This document shows, one piece after another, positions 42,799 to 52,291 of a stretch of 64,000 bases of DNA (its first letter is position 1; every line of letters begins with the position of its first letter). The translations under genes and the position numbers were made by a program. Below the pieces are notes generated by a model. It saw only the letters and a list, made by a program, of their open reading frames with translations. It ran no database searches and was not told the DNA's origin. Source of the DNA: Thermocoleostomius sinensis A174 (GTDB lineage: Bacteria > Cyanobacteriota > Cyanobacteriia > Elainellales > Elainellaceae); NCBI RefSeq assembly GCF_026802175.1, contig NZ_CP113797.1:1217026-1281025 (forward strand), written 5' to 3'.

Positions 42799-43905
42799 AT
42801 GAGCAAGCGACGTGATGCTGGGGCGAATAGACGAATTCCATCCGGGAGGATTTCACATTTTTACTTTAAAGAAGAGTTCGACATTAACCCTACCGCTCCT
42901 GCACCTCCGAAGCGATCATTGCGGTGGATAGTGCCCATTCTTCCCATCGCTATTTTTTGCACTTCGATCGTACTAGCCGTTGCCTTTACTGTTCGAGACA
43001 CCAAGCAACATGGTCCAGCGGTGGAGACGCTTAAAACCGAGGCTTTTCGGTGGGCGGTTAACCGGGCCATGAGTGCGGCTGAACTCACCCAAACTGCCAA
43101 TTCTCGGGATGAGTGGTCGATCGTCAGTACCTGGTGGAAAGAGGCGATCGAGTTGATGGGAGCCGTGCCCAAATCGCATCCCAAGTATCAACTAGCACAA
43201 CAAAAAGTAGAAGAATATCAGCAAAACCTGACCTATGCTCAAACTCGCGTAGACAACAACAACCGCAATGGGGTGACAGCGACCCATTTGTGGTCGATTG
43301 GGTCTAGACGCATCGATGTTTTAAGCATTCAAGGAGAGCCAACCCATCAGTCTCGCTATGATGCACTCTGTCAAGAAGTGATGTACTACGGGGGCAGTGT
43401 TGTTGAATTGAGTAATGGAATTGTAGTGCGCTATGAAGACCAAGACAAAAACCTAAGAGTTGCTTCAAACAATGCGATAGTGTCAGCGCCTAAGGCTCCC
43501 TTCGTTTGGACGCTGGGTTCTTCCAAAGATGAAGTTTTCAAAATTCAGGGAACTCCTAGCCGTGTTGTGCGCTATGACTCTTTGCGCAAAGAAACGCTTT
43601 ATTACAACTACAACACAATTGAGCTAACGGATGATCATGTTACGGGTTATAACAACCTAGACGGAACCCTCAAAGTAGCGATGACACCCGTACTATTACC
43701 GAACACCAATTTCAGCAGCTTCTGGACGATCGGCTCCGATCGCAATGAAGTGTTCCGAGTACAAGGCACCCCATCCCAAGTGTCACTTGAACATTCGTTA
43801 TGCCGCGAAACATTGCGCTATGGCGGAAGCACGGTTGAACTGAAAAACGGGTTTGTGTCGGGCTACGACAACATCAGCAAAAATCTACGGGTCAAAGTTC
43901 AGTAA
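42799..43905 (+). CDS. Membrane-anchored protein with three tandem repeats
   Basis: From the ATG at 42799 the product is 368 residues. It has a basic N-terminus, one transmembrane helix (about 43-63), a helical region (70-145), and then three repeats of about 70 residues. Each runs W-x-IGSxxxEVxxIQGTPSxxxxYDSLxxETLxYxxxxVELxNGxVxGYxNxxxxLRV. The unit resembles short SmpA/OmlA-type or similar beta-sandwich modules in cyanobacterial exported proteins, but I cannot name it with confidence. It is probably periplasmic. A GTG at 42775 is an alternative start. Confidence 0.7.
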   Translation: MSKRRDAGANRRIPSGRISHFYFKEEFDINPTAPAPPKRSLRWIVPILPIAIFCTSIVLAVAFTVRDTKQHGPAVETLKTEAFRWAVNRAMSAAELTQTANSRDEWSIVSTWWKEAIELMGAVPKSHPKYQLAQQKVEEYQQNLTYAQTRVDNNNRNGVTATHLWSIGSRRIDVLSIQGEPTHQSRYDALCQEVMYYGGSVVELSNGIVVRYEDQDKNLRVASNNAIVSAPKAPFVWTLGSSKDEVFKIQGTPSRVVRYDSLRKETLYYNYNTIELTDDHVTGYNNLDGTLKVAMTPVLLPNTNFSSFWTIGSDRNEVFRVQGTPSQVSLEHSLCRETLRYGGSTVELKNGFVSGYDNISKNLRVKVQ

Positions 43906-44090
43906 CCTTGCCCAACCTTGCCAAGCGGTGGGGAACGGTACAGCATCTGCCATAAACCACAACGGTGTATTGTTTGTATTGTTATTGATGTGTTTTTAAC
44001 CACTGGCAATACTACACTAAGGGTTGGTACGGGAGTGCTGCTCTGCATCAAGTGCTGCTTCTTACCCTGCTGCCTACCTTAATTGTGTGC

Positions 44091-45773
44091 ATGAAGACTC
44101 GATCGTTTGTCTCTATTCTCGTTGCTATCTTCCTCGTGCTCCTGCTGATTGGTGGTGTTGGAGCCTATTGGTTAGCGGCTAATCATCCCAATCGAGCGCT
44201 GCAAGCGGAACGGACCAGTCACGCCACGCAGTTTGTGTCACGGCAATCTCCACTGGTGGTATCGCTGCTGGTAAATCCCGATCGGTTAGCAGCATCCGGT
44301 TTAGCGAAAACCCCACCGGGGCAACGACAGCAATGGTTGGGACAGTGGCGACAGTTTCGGCAAACGTTGTTAGAGCAAACCGGATTAAACTACCGCCGTG
44401 ATATCCAGCCCTGGTTGGGGAATGAACTCACCTTTGCTGTCACAACTACCGATTTCGATCGGGATCTCAGCAATGGTCGGCAAACTGGATATTTAATTGC
44501 CGCAGCGATTCACCGTCCGGAGCAAGCTGAACGATCGATCCAAGCCTTCTGGCAGCGACAAGCCACCACAGGCGCAGATTTGGTGTTTGAACCCTATGCG
44601 GGCGTCACCCTGATTCATGCCAATGACGGCACGACGACAACTCCCGATTCTGAACAAAGCTTGACAACTGCCATGATTGGCGATCAGTTCGTCCTGTTTG
44701 CTAATTCTCCCAAAGTGCTGCGGGATGCCATCAATAATCTGCAAGTGCCAGAACTGAGCTTAGGCAACAGCGAATCCTATCAACAGGCAATCGACCGCTT
44801 AACCAATCCACGCATTGGTATGGTGTATGTTCATTTTCCTCAACTTGCAAGCTGGTTAGAAGACACCACTATTTCTGACCCAACAATCGCCAACCTTTCT
44901 CCTACGTTTGACAGTTTGGTGATGGACGTGCAGCTTACCTCCCAGGGACTGTTGGCAGATGCGCTGCTATTGACCGCACCTGGACAAACGATCGAAGTCA
45001 GCCGACCTCAGTTGTCTGAACCGGTACCAGCCTTGCAATATATTCCAGCCACAAGTCCGCTAGTGGTAGCAGGCAAAAACTTGGCACAACTTTGGCAGCA
45101 ATTGGACACAGGTCTAGCAGGCTCTCTGCAAACCCAGTTTCGTAAACCTCTACAAACTTTGGCACAGCGCTGGCAAGTGCAACCGGAAGAGATTTTTGCG
45201 CTGGTTCCCGGCGAATATGCTCTCAGTTGGCTTAACCAGGACGCTGAATCTTTAGATTGGGTGATTGTCACCGAACGATCGGACGCAACGATTGCTAGCC
45301 TGGCCCACCTAGATGATCTGGCGCAAAATCGAGGCGACAGCGTCAGCACGTTTACCATTGCTGACCAACCTGTGACGGCTTGGACAAAACTTTCCACCAT
45401 TTCAGTCAATTCTGGGCGATCGTCGCGCTCCTCGGTGAAGCTGGAAGCCGAAGTCGAGGGCGTTCACACCACGGTGGGCAATTATGAAGTCATCGCCACC
45501 TCACTCGATGCTATGACCCAAGCGATCGATCCATCGCAACCCACGATGCTTTCAGCGGGCGCCTTTCAACAGGCCATTGCACCACTACCAACGCCGAACA
45601 GCGGTTACCTATACCTAGATAAAACCGTAGTAAAACACCTAGAGCGCTCTACCAATCTGCGATCGATTCTTAAACCACTGCGCCCCTTCTTAGAACCAGT
45701 GCAATCTGTAACAATCAGTGGTTATGGCGGCAGTCGCGATGCGCTCCACAGTATTGTTTTTCTGAAGCTATAG
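44091..45773 (+). CDS. DUF3352 membrane-anchored protein
   Basis: This 560-residue product starts from the ATG at 44091, has an N-terminal membrane anchor (SILVAIFLVLLLIGGVGAYWL), and then a large DUF3352-type periplasmic region: SPLVVSLLVNPDRL, QPWLGNELTFAVTT, RKPLQTLAQRWQVQPEEIFALVPGEYAL and a closing VTISGYGGSRDALHSIVFLKL. Such proteins are common in cyanobacteria and lack known function. The stop lies 8 bases from the end of the convergent small Cys-rich gene. Confidence 0.85.
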   Translation: MKTRSFVSILVAIFLVLLLIGGVGAYWLAANHPNRALQAERTSHATQFVSRQSPLVVSLLVNPDRLAASGLAKTPPGQRQQWLGQWRQFRQTLLEQTGLNYRRDIQPWLGNELTFAVTTTDFDRDLSNGRQTGYLIAAAIHRPEQAERSIQAFWQRQATTGADLVFEPYAGVTLIHANDGTTTTPDSEQSLTTAMIGDQFVLFANSPKVLRDAINNLQVPELSLGNSESYQQAIDRLTNPRIGMVYVHFPQLASWLEDTTISDPTIANLSPTFDSLVMDVQLTSQGLLADALLLTAPGQTIEVSRPQLSEPVPALQYIPATSPLVVAGKNLAQLWQQLDTGLAGSLQTQFRKPLQTLAQRWQVQPEEIFALVPGEYALSWLNQDAESLDWVIVTERSDATIASLAHLDDLAQNRGDSVSTFTIADQPVTAWTKLSTISVNSGRSSRSSVKLEAEVEGVHTTVGNYEVIATSLDAMTQAIDPSQPTMLSAGAFQQAIAPLPTPNSGYLYLDKTVVKHLERSTNLRSILKPLRPFLEPVQSVTISGYGGSRDALHSIVFLKL

Positions 45774-45781
45774 CCTTCCCC

Positions 45782-46042
45782 TCACAGTGACCAAAACAAC
45801 GCTTGCGGGATGAGTTGTTGTTGATCCGGTTGCCAGCAAGCCACTAGACAACGCTTGCCTTCTTGCCGTTCCCTATCCTGGAGCCAGCATTGCTTCAAAC
45901 AACGACGTTGGCAGGCTTTTTCCACCCTCCCTTTGCACTCATTGGCACTAGGCGATGGCGGCAGTGGTTGATCATCCAGTAGAACGCCGCCGAGAAAATC
46001 AACATCTGCACGCTCTAGAAGTCTGCTCAAAAACCTGTTCAT
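45782..46042 (-). CDS. Small cysteine-rich protein, unknown
   Basis: This 86-residue protein from the ATG at 46042 has an N-terminal amphipathic stretch (MNRFLSRLLERADVDFLGG) and five cysteines (NECKGR, KACQRRCLKQCWLQ, RCLVACW make up to six counting the last segment) concentrated in residues 40-75. The pattern may bind metal or form disulfides. It is divergent from mutL with about 200 bases between starts. I do not recognise a named family; cyanobacterial origin is likely. Confidence 0.6.
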   Translation of the reverse strand: MNRFLSRLLERADVDFLGGVLLDDQPLPPSPSANECKGRVEKACQRRCLKQCWLQDRERQEGKRCLVACWQPDQQQLIPQALFWSL

Positions 46043-46246
46043 CGTATCATCTTTGACCAATTAGATATTTTCCAGCATAGAAAAACCGTCCCTGTGCCAG
46101 CTTCCGACAGTTGTTGTACCCAGTGGGATGAATCATCCTCCTGCTGTGGAGCAAGACCACTCACCCGAACGAGAATTCGTTAGGATCAGTAAAACCAGTA
46201 GGACAAATTCGCGATCGATCGGGGGGCATTGGCTTTAAAAGAGGGC

Positions 46247-47998
46247 ATGGCTTCTAACCGTCAATCTGACCAGCAACCGAGTCATACAACAGCCATTCAA
46301 ACGCTGCCGACTGAAGTCATTCACTTGATGGCGGCTGGAGAAGTGATTGACTCTTTGGCAGCGGTGGTGCGCGAATTAGCCGAAAATGCCTTAGACGCCA
46401 AGGCGACACGAATTGTCGTTTCGGTTTGGTTAGACCAATGGCGCGTGCGAGTGGTAGATAACGGCGTAGGTATTCCCCTAGACGATTTGCACCAAGCGGC
46501 TGTTTCTCACAGCACCAGCAAAATTCGATCGAGCCAAGATCTGTGGCACGTTCACAGTTTGGGGTTCCGGGGCGAAGCGCTACACAGCCTAGCGCAATTG
46601 GCGGATTTGGAGATTTGCAGCCGTTGTATTGATGCAGACGGTTGGCACGTCAAGTATAGTGCTGAGGGTGAAGTTGAGGCGATCGAAACGGTGGCCATTG
46701 CCCCTGGAACGGTTGTCACGGTCTCGGATTTGTTTGGTCACTGGACAGCCCGCCGCCAGACACCGCCGCCTACCCAACAATTGCGGTTGATTCAATCAAC
46801 AATTCATCATTTAGCCCTTTGCCATCCGCAAGTGACTTGGCAGGTGCAGCAGGGCGATCGCAACTGGTTTTCCATTGGGTCTGGGACCACGGCTCAGCAA
46901 ATCTTGCCGCAGATTTTGCGAGATGTGCAGCCCAGCGATCTGCAACGGGTGCAAGTGCCGCTAATGCAATCGAGTAATTCCAATGCAGCTAGGGCGCTTG
47001 ATTTATTGATGGGATTGCCCGATCGCTGTCATCGTCATCGCCTGGATTGGGTCAAAGTGGCGATCAATGGGCGCATGGTCAAATGCCCAGAACTAGAGCA
47101 GTGCATTGTGAGTGCCTTTCGTCACACCCTTCCCCGCGATCGCTATCCCCTTTGCTTTGTACATTTGCAAGTTCCGCCCAGCGAGATCGATTGGAATCGC
47201 CATCCCGCCAAGGCCGAAATTTACTTGCGATCGATGAGCGACTGGCAGCAAGCCATCGTTGAGGCAATTGATCAAGCGCTGCGGTTGGGTTCAGTAACAT
47301 TACCAGACTCTGCCTATGCTACCCGTGTCGGCCACCTAATTGAAACCGCCGATCGGAAAGTGACCGAAGGCGCAGGGCAATATCGCGCCAGTTCCTCTAA
47401 ACCACCAAAACCAGACACCGACGCACTTTCTGATTCCCTGGCTTCCTCCCTTCCTCCCGCTTCTCTGAAAGCCGTGGCTCAAGTCCACAACATGTACATC
47501 CTGGCCGAGCATCCGGCGGGAGTTTGGCTTGTAGAGCAGCACATCGCCCACGAGCGGGTTTTGTATGAGCAACTCTGCCAGCGCTGGGAACTGGTGGCTC
47601 TCGATCCGCCCCTGATTTTGCATCAACTTTCCGCTGCCCAGCTTGAGCAACTTCAGCGCCTTGGAATATCGGTTGAACCATTTGGCGAGCAGCTTTGGGC
47701 GGTGCGATCGGCTCCAGAACCGTTGGCCCCTCGATCGGACTGTGCCGATGCCCTACTGGAACTCAGCTTGGGAGGCAATTTAGATGCTGCCCTTGTAGCG
47801 ACCGCCTGCCGCACCGCTATTCGCAATGGGACGCCCCTCTCGCTCTCCGACATGCAAGACCTGCTCGATCGCTGGCAGCAAACCCGCCACCCGCGCACCT
47901 GTCCGCATGGTCGCCCTATCTATTTACCCCTAGCAGAAACCAGTCTATCTCGCTTCTTTCGTCGCCACTGGGTGATTGGTAAAAGCCACGGAATTTAA
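46247..47998 (+). CDS. mutL: DNA mismatch repair protein MutL
   Basis: MutL links MutS mismatch recognition to strand incision and excision. The 583-residue product has the GHKL ATPase domain (about 20-330: VVRELAENALDAKA, VDNGVGIPLDD, LGFRGEALHSLAQL, NRHPAKAEIYL) and a C-terminal dimerisation domain (about 400-583). The metal-site motif DQHAxxExxxxE appears as EQHIAHERVLYE, with ACR (TACRTAIRNG) and CPHGRP present, so an endonuclease-type MutL is likely although two positions differ. A TTG at 46229 is in frame upstream. Confidence 0.94.
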   Translation: MASNRQSDQQPSHTTAIQTLPTEVIHLMAAGEVIDSLAAVVRELAENALDAKATRIVVSVWLDQWRVRVVDNGVGIPLDDLHQAAVSHSTSKIRSSQDLWHVHSLGFRGEALHSLAQLADLEICSRCIDADGWHVKYSAEGEVEAIETVAIAPGTVVTVSDLFGHWTARRQTPPPTQQLRLIQSTIHHLALCHPQVTWQVQQGDRNWFSIGSGTTAQQILPQILRDVQPSDLQRVQVPLMQSSNSNAARALDLLMGLPDRCHRHRLDWVKVAINGRMVKCPELEQCIVSAFRHTLPRDRYPLCFVHLQVPPSEIDWNRHPAKAEIYLRSMSDWQQAIVEAIDQALRLGSVTLPDSAYATRVGHLIETADRKVTEGAGQYRASSSKPPKPDTDALSDSLASSLPPASLKAVAQVHNMYILAEHPAGVWLVEQHIAHERVLYEQLCQRWELVALDPPLILHQLSAAQLEQLQRLGISVEPFGEQLWAVRSAPEPLAPRSDCADALLELSLGGNLDAALVATACRTAIRNGTPLSLSDMQDLLDRWQQTRHPRTCPHGRPIYLPLAETSLSRFFRRHWVIGKSHGI

Positions 47999-48107
47999 CA
48001 CTTGGCAAGGAGCAACTTTCTCAAATTTCTAAACGTAATGTTGCTTACTCCAATCGATCGCGGCTCTGGGATACAGTCAGCTTGAACTTATTAACCGTCT
48101 TATAAAA

Positions 48108-49778
48108 ATGGCTAACACATTTCAAACCCTCCAGAAGCGGTTTCAAGCGATCGGTAAAAACTTAACTCCAGAAGTCTTAGATCAATCAGTTCGCACCTTA
48201 AAAGAATGGCTAGAGCAAAACTATCCACAAGTGGCCCAGCGCCAAGCCACAGGAGACTATAACGGCACAATGATGCAGTGGTTCCATTGGTACATTCCCC
48301 CCGATGGCACGCACTGGAATCAGTTGAAACAAAGCGCCCCAGATTTAGCCAAAGCAGGGATTTCTGCCCTATGGCTACCACCTGCCTCGAAAGCCAACGG
48401 GGGTGGGTATGATGTCGGCTATGGCATTTATGACTTGTTTGATTTGGGTGAATTCGATCAAAAGGGCACTGTGCGCACCAAGTACGGCACCAAGGATGAA
48501 TACCTAGCAGCAGTGCAGGCTGCTCATCAAGCCGGATTACAGGTTTATGCCGATGTGGTTTTTAACCACAAAATGGGAGGAGATGCCGAAGAAGAATTTG
48601 AAGCGATTCCCTTCGATTTCAACGATCGCAACCGACCGTTAGGCGATGCGCGAACCATCAAATCCTGGACACGATTTGACTTCCCAGGTCGAGGTGATAA
48701 GTACTCTAGCATGAAGTGGCACTGGTGGCACTTTGACTCGGTAGACTACAACGGCTATGACCCTGGCTATCGCGCTGTTTATCGCATGAAAGATAAAAAC
48801 TTTGAAGACAAAGTAGACCTGCAAGGCGGCAACTATGATTACCTCATGGGTTGTGATCTAGATGTGAATCATCCCGAAGTGCGGGGCGAATTGAAGTATT
48901 GGGGCGAATGGTTGCTAGATACAGTGGGGATAGATGGGTTTCGCCTCGATGCCATCAAGCACATCAATGGAGATTTCTTCGTAGATTGGTTGGAGCATCT
49001 AGAACACTACGCCAAGCGCAGTTTGTTCTGTGTGGGCGAATACTGGACAGAGGATTTCGCCACCTTAAGTTGGTACATCGGTAATGCGGGAGGGCGACTG
49101 AGTTTGTTTGATGCACCATTGCACTACAACTTCCACCGGGCTAGTAAAGCCGGGGGCTATTACGACATGCGATCGATTCTGGATAATTCGCTGATGAAAA
49201 ATCTGCCTCTGTTTGCCGTCACGCTGGTAGAAAATCACGACACGCAACCGCTGCAAGCCCTGGAATCCCCCGTAGAATCCTGGTTTAAGCCGTTAGCCTA
49301 CGCCATAATTTTGCTGCGGGGCGAGGGCTATCCCTGTATTTTCTATCCTGATTATTACGGGGCTCACTATCGAGATAAAGGGCGTGACGGCAACGAGTAC
49401 GAAATTTGGCTGGAATCCCACAAATGGATCATCGATCGCCTATTGTTTGCCCGCAAGCACTTTGCCTATGGGCCACAATATGATTATTTTGATCACCCGG
49501 ATATTATTGGCTGGACGCGCCTCGGCAATGAGCACCATCCCAGAGCCATGGCTGTGATTATGAGCGATGGGCCCGGCGGCAGCAAGTGGATGGAAGTCGG
49601 CAAACCCAACGCCACTTTCTATGACATTACCGAAAGCGTCAAAGAACCGATTCAAACCAACGAGCACGGCTGGGGTGAGTTTCGCTGCAACGGTGGCTCG
49701 GTTTCGGTGTGGCTCGAACAACAATCCCTGCGATCGAAACTCTCGGAACTGCTGTCGCCGCTGGGCATTTCCTTGTAA
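48108..49778 (+). CDS. Cytosolic alpha-amylase, GH13 family
   Basis: This 556-residue enzyme has no signal peptide and hydrolyses alpha-1,4-glucan inside the cell, likely glycogen. GH13 regions are clear: LQVYADVVFNHKMGG (region I), GFRLDAIKHINGDF with nucleophile Asp (region II), CVGEYW with acid Glu (region III), FAVTLVENHDTQPLQAL with Asp (region IV). Layout and length fit the GH13_5 type of E. coli AmyA and Bacillus alpha-amylases, preceded by about 45 extra helical residues (residues 1-45). It stands alone between mutL and an OmpR-type regulator on the other strand. Confidence 0.92.
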   Translation: MANTFQTLQKRFQAIGKNLTPEVLDQSVRTLKEWLEQNYPQVAQRQATGDYNGTMMQWFHWYIPPDGTHWNQLKQSAPDLAKAGISALWLPPASKANGGGYDVGYGIYDLFDLGEFDQKGTVRTKYGTKDEYLAAVQAAHQAGLQVYADVVFNHKMGGDAEEEFEAIPFDFNDRNRPLGDARTIKSWTRFDFPGRGDKYSSMKWHWWHFDSVDYNGYDPGYRAVYRMKDKNFEDKVDLQGGNYDYLMGCDLDVNHPEVRGELKYWGEWLLDTVGIDGFRLDAIKHINGDFFVDWLEHLEHYAKRSLFCVGEYWTEDFATLSWYIGNAGGRLSLFDAPLHYNFHRASKAGGYYDMRSILDNSLMKNLPLFAVTLVENHDTQPLQALESPVESWFKPLAYAIILLRGEGYPCIFYPDYYGAHYRDKGRDGNEYEIWLESHKWIIDRLLFARKHFAYGPQYDYFDHPDIIGWTRLGNEHHPRAMAVIMSDGPGGSKWMEVGKPNATFYDITESVKEPIQTNEHGWGEFRCNGGSVSVWLEQQSLRSKLSELLSPLGISL

Positions 49779-49808
49779 GCAAGCTTGGGCAAGGAAGTCC
49801 TTACCGAC

Positions 49809-50507
49809 TTATTCGTTGCTATATCCAGCAGAGACCCCAAACCGATAGCCCTTACCATACACACTGTGAATGAGGGTGGGTTCATCGCCTACCTCAATTT
49901 TGCGTCGCAATAATCGCACCTGAGCGGCCAACGCATTGCTGCTCGGTTTTTCATCGTCATCCCAAAGCTGTTGATGAATTTGATCATGCGTGAGTAGTTG
50001 ATTGGGATGACGCATAAAGAAAGCTAATAGCCGACTTTCTTTGTCCGATAGCTCAATCGATCGCCCTCGTCGATAGGCCACTTGGCTAGACAAATCAAGT
50101 TCTAGATCATCCACTTGCAAGCGCTGTGCAGCTAACGGCTCGATCGTGGAAGGACGTCTCAGCAACGCTCGCACCCGGGCCAACAGTTCGCGCAACTCAA
50201 ACGGTTTGACAATGTAATCATCGGCTCCGGCATCTAGCCCGCTGACCCGATCGTCGATGGTGTCTTTAGCGGTTAGAAACAACACTGGCGTACTATCACC
50301 GTGGGAGCGTAACTGCTGACAAATTTCTAGACCCGATCGATGCGGCAGCATCCAATCTAGAATTAGGAGATCGTACTGCCCTTCCGTGGCCAAGCGACTG
50401 CCTTCGGCTCCATCGTGGGCAATTTCCACCTGATAGCCTTCCCGTCGCAAAATGCGGCTGAGGGGGTCTGTCAATTCGGGTTCATCGTCAACCAACAGAA
50501 TGTGCAT
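49809..50507 (-). CDS. OmpR/PhoB-type response regulator, RppA/ManR-like
   Basis: This 232-residue protein starts from the ATG at 50507 (a GTG two codons upstream is also in frame). Receiver: ILLVDDEPELTDPLSRILRR, phosphoacceptor in LILDWMLPHRSG, Thr in LFLTAKD, Lys in IVKPFELRELLARVRALLRR. C-terminal winged helix: IELSDKESRLLAFFMRHPNQ, QVRLLRRKI and YGKGYRFG. Sequence resembles cyanobacterial RppA and ManR regulators (redox or metal response), but the target cannot be fixed. No kinase gene is adjacent. Confidence 0.87.
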   Translation of the reverse strand: MHILLVDDEPELTDPLSRILRREGYQVEIAHDGAEGSRLATEGQYDLLILDWMLPHRSGLEICQQLRSHGDSTPVLFLTAKDTIDDRVSGLDAGADDYIVKPFELRELLARVRALLRRPSTIEPLAAQRLQVDDLELDLSSQVAYRRGRSIELSDKESRLLAFFMRHPNQLLTHDQIHQQLWDDDEKPSSNALAAQVRLLRRKIEVGDEPTLIHSVYGKGYRFGVSAGYSNE

Positions 50508-50637
50508 AGACACAGATCAGTCATCCCAACCTATCGTTATAGTATGGCAACAGAGGCACAGTGCGGACAATCGGAAGTTAGCATCAGCAATCGCGAATCA
50601 GTAGTGGCAATAAGAGGCAATAAAAAACAAAAGGACA

Positions 50638-50665
50638 TAAAAAAAGAGGCGAGCGAACTCACCTC
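50638..50665 (-). terminator. Rho-independent terminator of hsp20
   Basis: On the minus strand GAGGTGAG (50665-50658), TTCG loop, CTCGCCTC (50653-50646) and a T run (50645-50639) form a strong terminator about 98 bases after the hsp20 stop. One G-U wobble is in the stem. Confidence 0.82.
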
Positions 50666-50762
50666 CTCAATTTCATCTATCTAACACTCATGGGCAAACA
50701 TACAAAGCCAATGATGAGGTTAACAAGCCCTCAGGGCTGACAGATCCGATCGTCTTTCTAGA

Positions 50763-51278
50763 CTAGCTGTGGCTAGGGTCTGCCCAAGCATCTTCGATCG
50801 GTTGAGTGGTCTCATCAGTACCCGTCATTTCAGCCACAGGTTGGCTCTCTGTCAGGTTAATTTTCACAACTTTATTGCGAACTTCCGTCACTTTTGGCAA
50901 GGTCAACGTTAGGATGCCATCTTTATATTCCGCTTGCACGTTGTCGTTCTCAACTGCAATGGGAAGTGGAACAACGCGACGGAATTTACCATAGTGAAAT
51001 TCAGATTTGAAGTAACCCTTCTCTTCTGTTTTTTGTTCGCGATGCTGTTCACCTGAAATTGAAACTCCTTGCTTAGCAACTTGAACATCCAGTGCATTGA
51101 CATCAATTCCAGGTAATTGCACCCGCAGTACCAGCGTATCACCTGCATCTTTCAATTCAATAGCTGGAGACCATACCGGTTCAGGAGTTGTTGTACCGAT
51201 TAACTCATCAAAAATTTGATCAATTTGACGGCTTAAGGATTCCATTTCACGCCAGGGTTGCCAGTAACGAACAATCAT
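50763..51278 (-). CDS. hspA: Small heat-shock protein Hsp20/HspA
   Basis: Small heat-shock proteins hold unfolding proteins and stabilise membranes under heat. The 171-residue product has a short N-terminal arm (REMESLSRQIDQIFDELIG), an alpha-crystallin domain (about 40-135: LVLRVQLPGIDVNALDVQV, GYFKSEFHYGKFRRVVPLP, YKDGILTLTLPKV) and a longer than usual acidic tail (residues 150-171, ending DAWADPSHS). The family's C-terminal IXI motif appears as VKINL at best. The leader can fold over the start codon, suggesting temperature control. Confidence 0.93.
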   Translation of the reverse strand: MIVRYWQPWREMESLSRQIDQIFDELIGTTTPEPVWSPAIELKDAGDTLVLRVQLPGIDVNALDVQVAKQGVSISGEQHREQKTEEKGYFKSEFHYGKFRRVVPLPIAVENDNVQAEYKDGILTLTLPKVTEVRNKVVKINLTESQPVAEMTGTDETTQPIEDAWADPSHS

Positions 51279-51301
51279 TGGTTTATCTCTTAAGTAATGA
51301 T
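51273..51301 (-). promoter_or_regulatory. Possible RNA thermometer over hsp20 start codon
   Basis: In the mRNA, AUCAUU (51301-51296) can pair with AAUGAU (51278-51273), which includes the AUG start; inside, UUA pairs UAA with the AGAGA putative ribosome-binding site in the loop. Such a weak A-U hairpin would open with heat. hsp17 of Synechocystis has a known leader thermometer of similar size. Confidence 0.45.
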
Positions 51302-51601
51302 TTTCAGTGCGAATTCTTCATGTCTCTATCGTGCCCTGTGGCAATCGAATTGGCAGTCAGGAGACCTACACCGATCGGTCGAGGTTTCCCCCTATGGTAT
51401 GAAGGGGAAGGAAATCCGCTAAACTCAATTAGTGCATTTTTATTGTGCAAAGCAGGAGCAGAAACAAAGGACAGTTGCCACTAGGTTGTTTTAGTCAATC
51501 GACGATCGGACCCTCATACTCCGACTACAGCTATGGCAGTGCGTTTTTAGACGAATTTCCTATCTCCCACATTTTCCCTCTCCGCAAACCACCCTACGAC
51601 T
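51279..51601. other. 323-bp divergent region, hsp20 / queuosine-precursor transporter
   Basis: This spacer holds the hsp20 leader hairpin, an ACCGATCGGT palindrome near 51378, and presumably both promoters. A 98-codon plus-strand frame (51188-51484) spans it but crosses hsp20 and is not gene-like. No CIRCE element was seen. Confidence 0.4.
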
Positions 51602-52291
51602 ATGACTAAATCCTTCAAGCATCTGGACACCATCACCGTATTGTTTGTGACGGTACTACTGATCTCCAACGTAACATCTACCAAGATTGTGGCGCTGGGG
51701 CCGCTGACGTTCGATGGTGGCACAATTCTGTTTCCACTTAGCTACATTTTTGGCGACATTCTCACCGAAGTCTACGGTTATGCTCGATCGCGTAAGGTGA
51801 TTTGGCTAGGATTTTTTGCCGCCCTGTTGATGTCAGTCACGTTTATTGTTGTGGGGGCACTGCCGCCTGCACCAGATTGGACTTATCAAACCGCTTACGA
51901 GCAAATTCTGGGGCTGACACCTCGCATTGTTGTGGCAAGTTTGATTGCGTATTTTGCTGGAGAGTTTGCCAATTCGTTTACGCTGGCGAAATTGAAGCTT
52001 GTCACACGCGGCCGGTATTTGTGGACACGCACGATCGGCTCAACGCTGATTGGACAAGTGATTGACACTGCTCTGTTTATCTTAATTGCCTTTACGGGTG
52101 TAGTTCCCAACGCACTGCTGCTGACGCTGATCATCTCAAATTATTTGTTTAAGTGCGGTGTGGAAGTGCTGTTTACTCCGATGACTTACTGGATTACCGG
52201 TTGGTTGAAGCAGCAAGAACGGGAAGATTATTACGACACCCACACAAACTTCAACCCCTTTCACATTTTCGATCGAGAATCATCGGTGTAG
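51602..52291 (+). CDS. Queuosine precursor transporter, YhhQ family
   Basis: This 229-residue membrane protein has six hydrophobic segments and family motifs: ISNVTSTKIV, GTILFPLSYIFGDILTEVYGYARSR, SLIAYFAGEFANSF, IGSTLIGQVIDTALFI and a final VLFTPMTYWITGWLK. YhhQ-type proteins import preQ0/preQ1 across the plasma membrane for queuosine. This complements queA in the same window. The C-terminal tail (YYDTHTNFNPF) matches the family ending. Divergent from hsp20. The start is ATG 51602. Confidence 0.92.
   Translation: MTKSFKHLDTITVLFVTVLLISNVTSTKIVALGPLTFDGGTILFPLSYIFGDILTEVYGYARSRKVIWLGFFAALLMSVTFIVVGALPPAPDWTYQTAYEQILGLTPRIVVASLIAYFAGEFANSFTLAKLKLVTRGRYLWTRTIGSTLIGQVIDTALFILIAFTGVVPNALLLTLIISNYLFKCGVEVLFTPMTYWITGWLKQQEREDYYDTHTNFNPFHIFDRESSV

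Noticed and set aside
47030..47300. Several frames antisense to mutL
   Set aside because: They are shadows of the conserved MutL reading frame.
50415..50684. 89-codon plus-strand frame
   Set aside because: It runs antisense through the response-regulator start and the hsp20 terminator.
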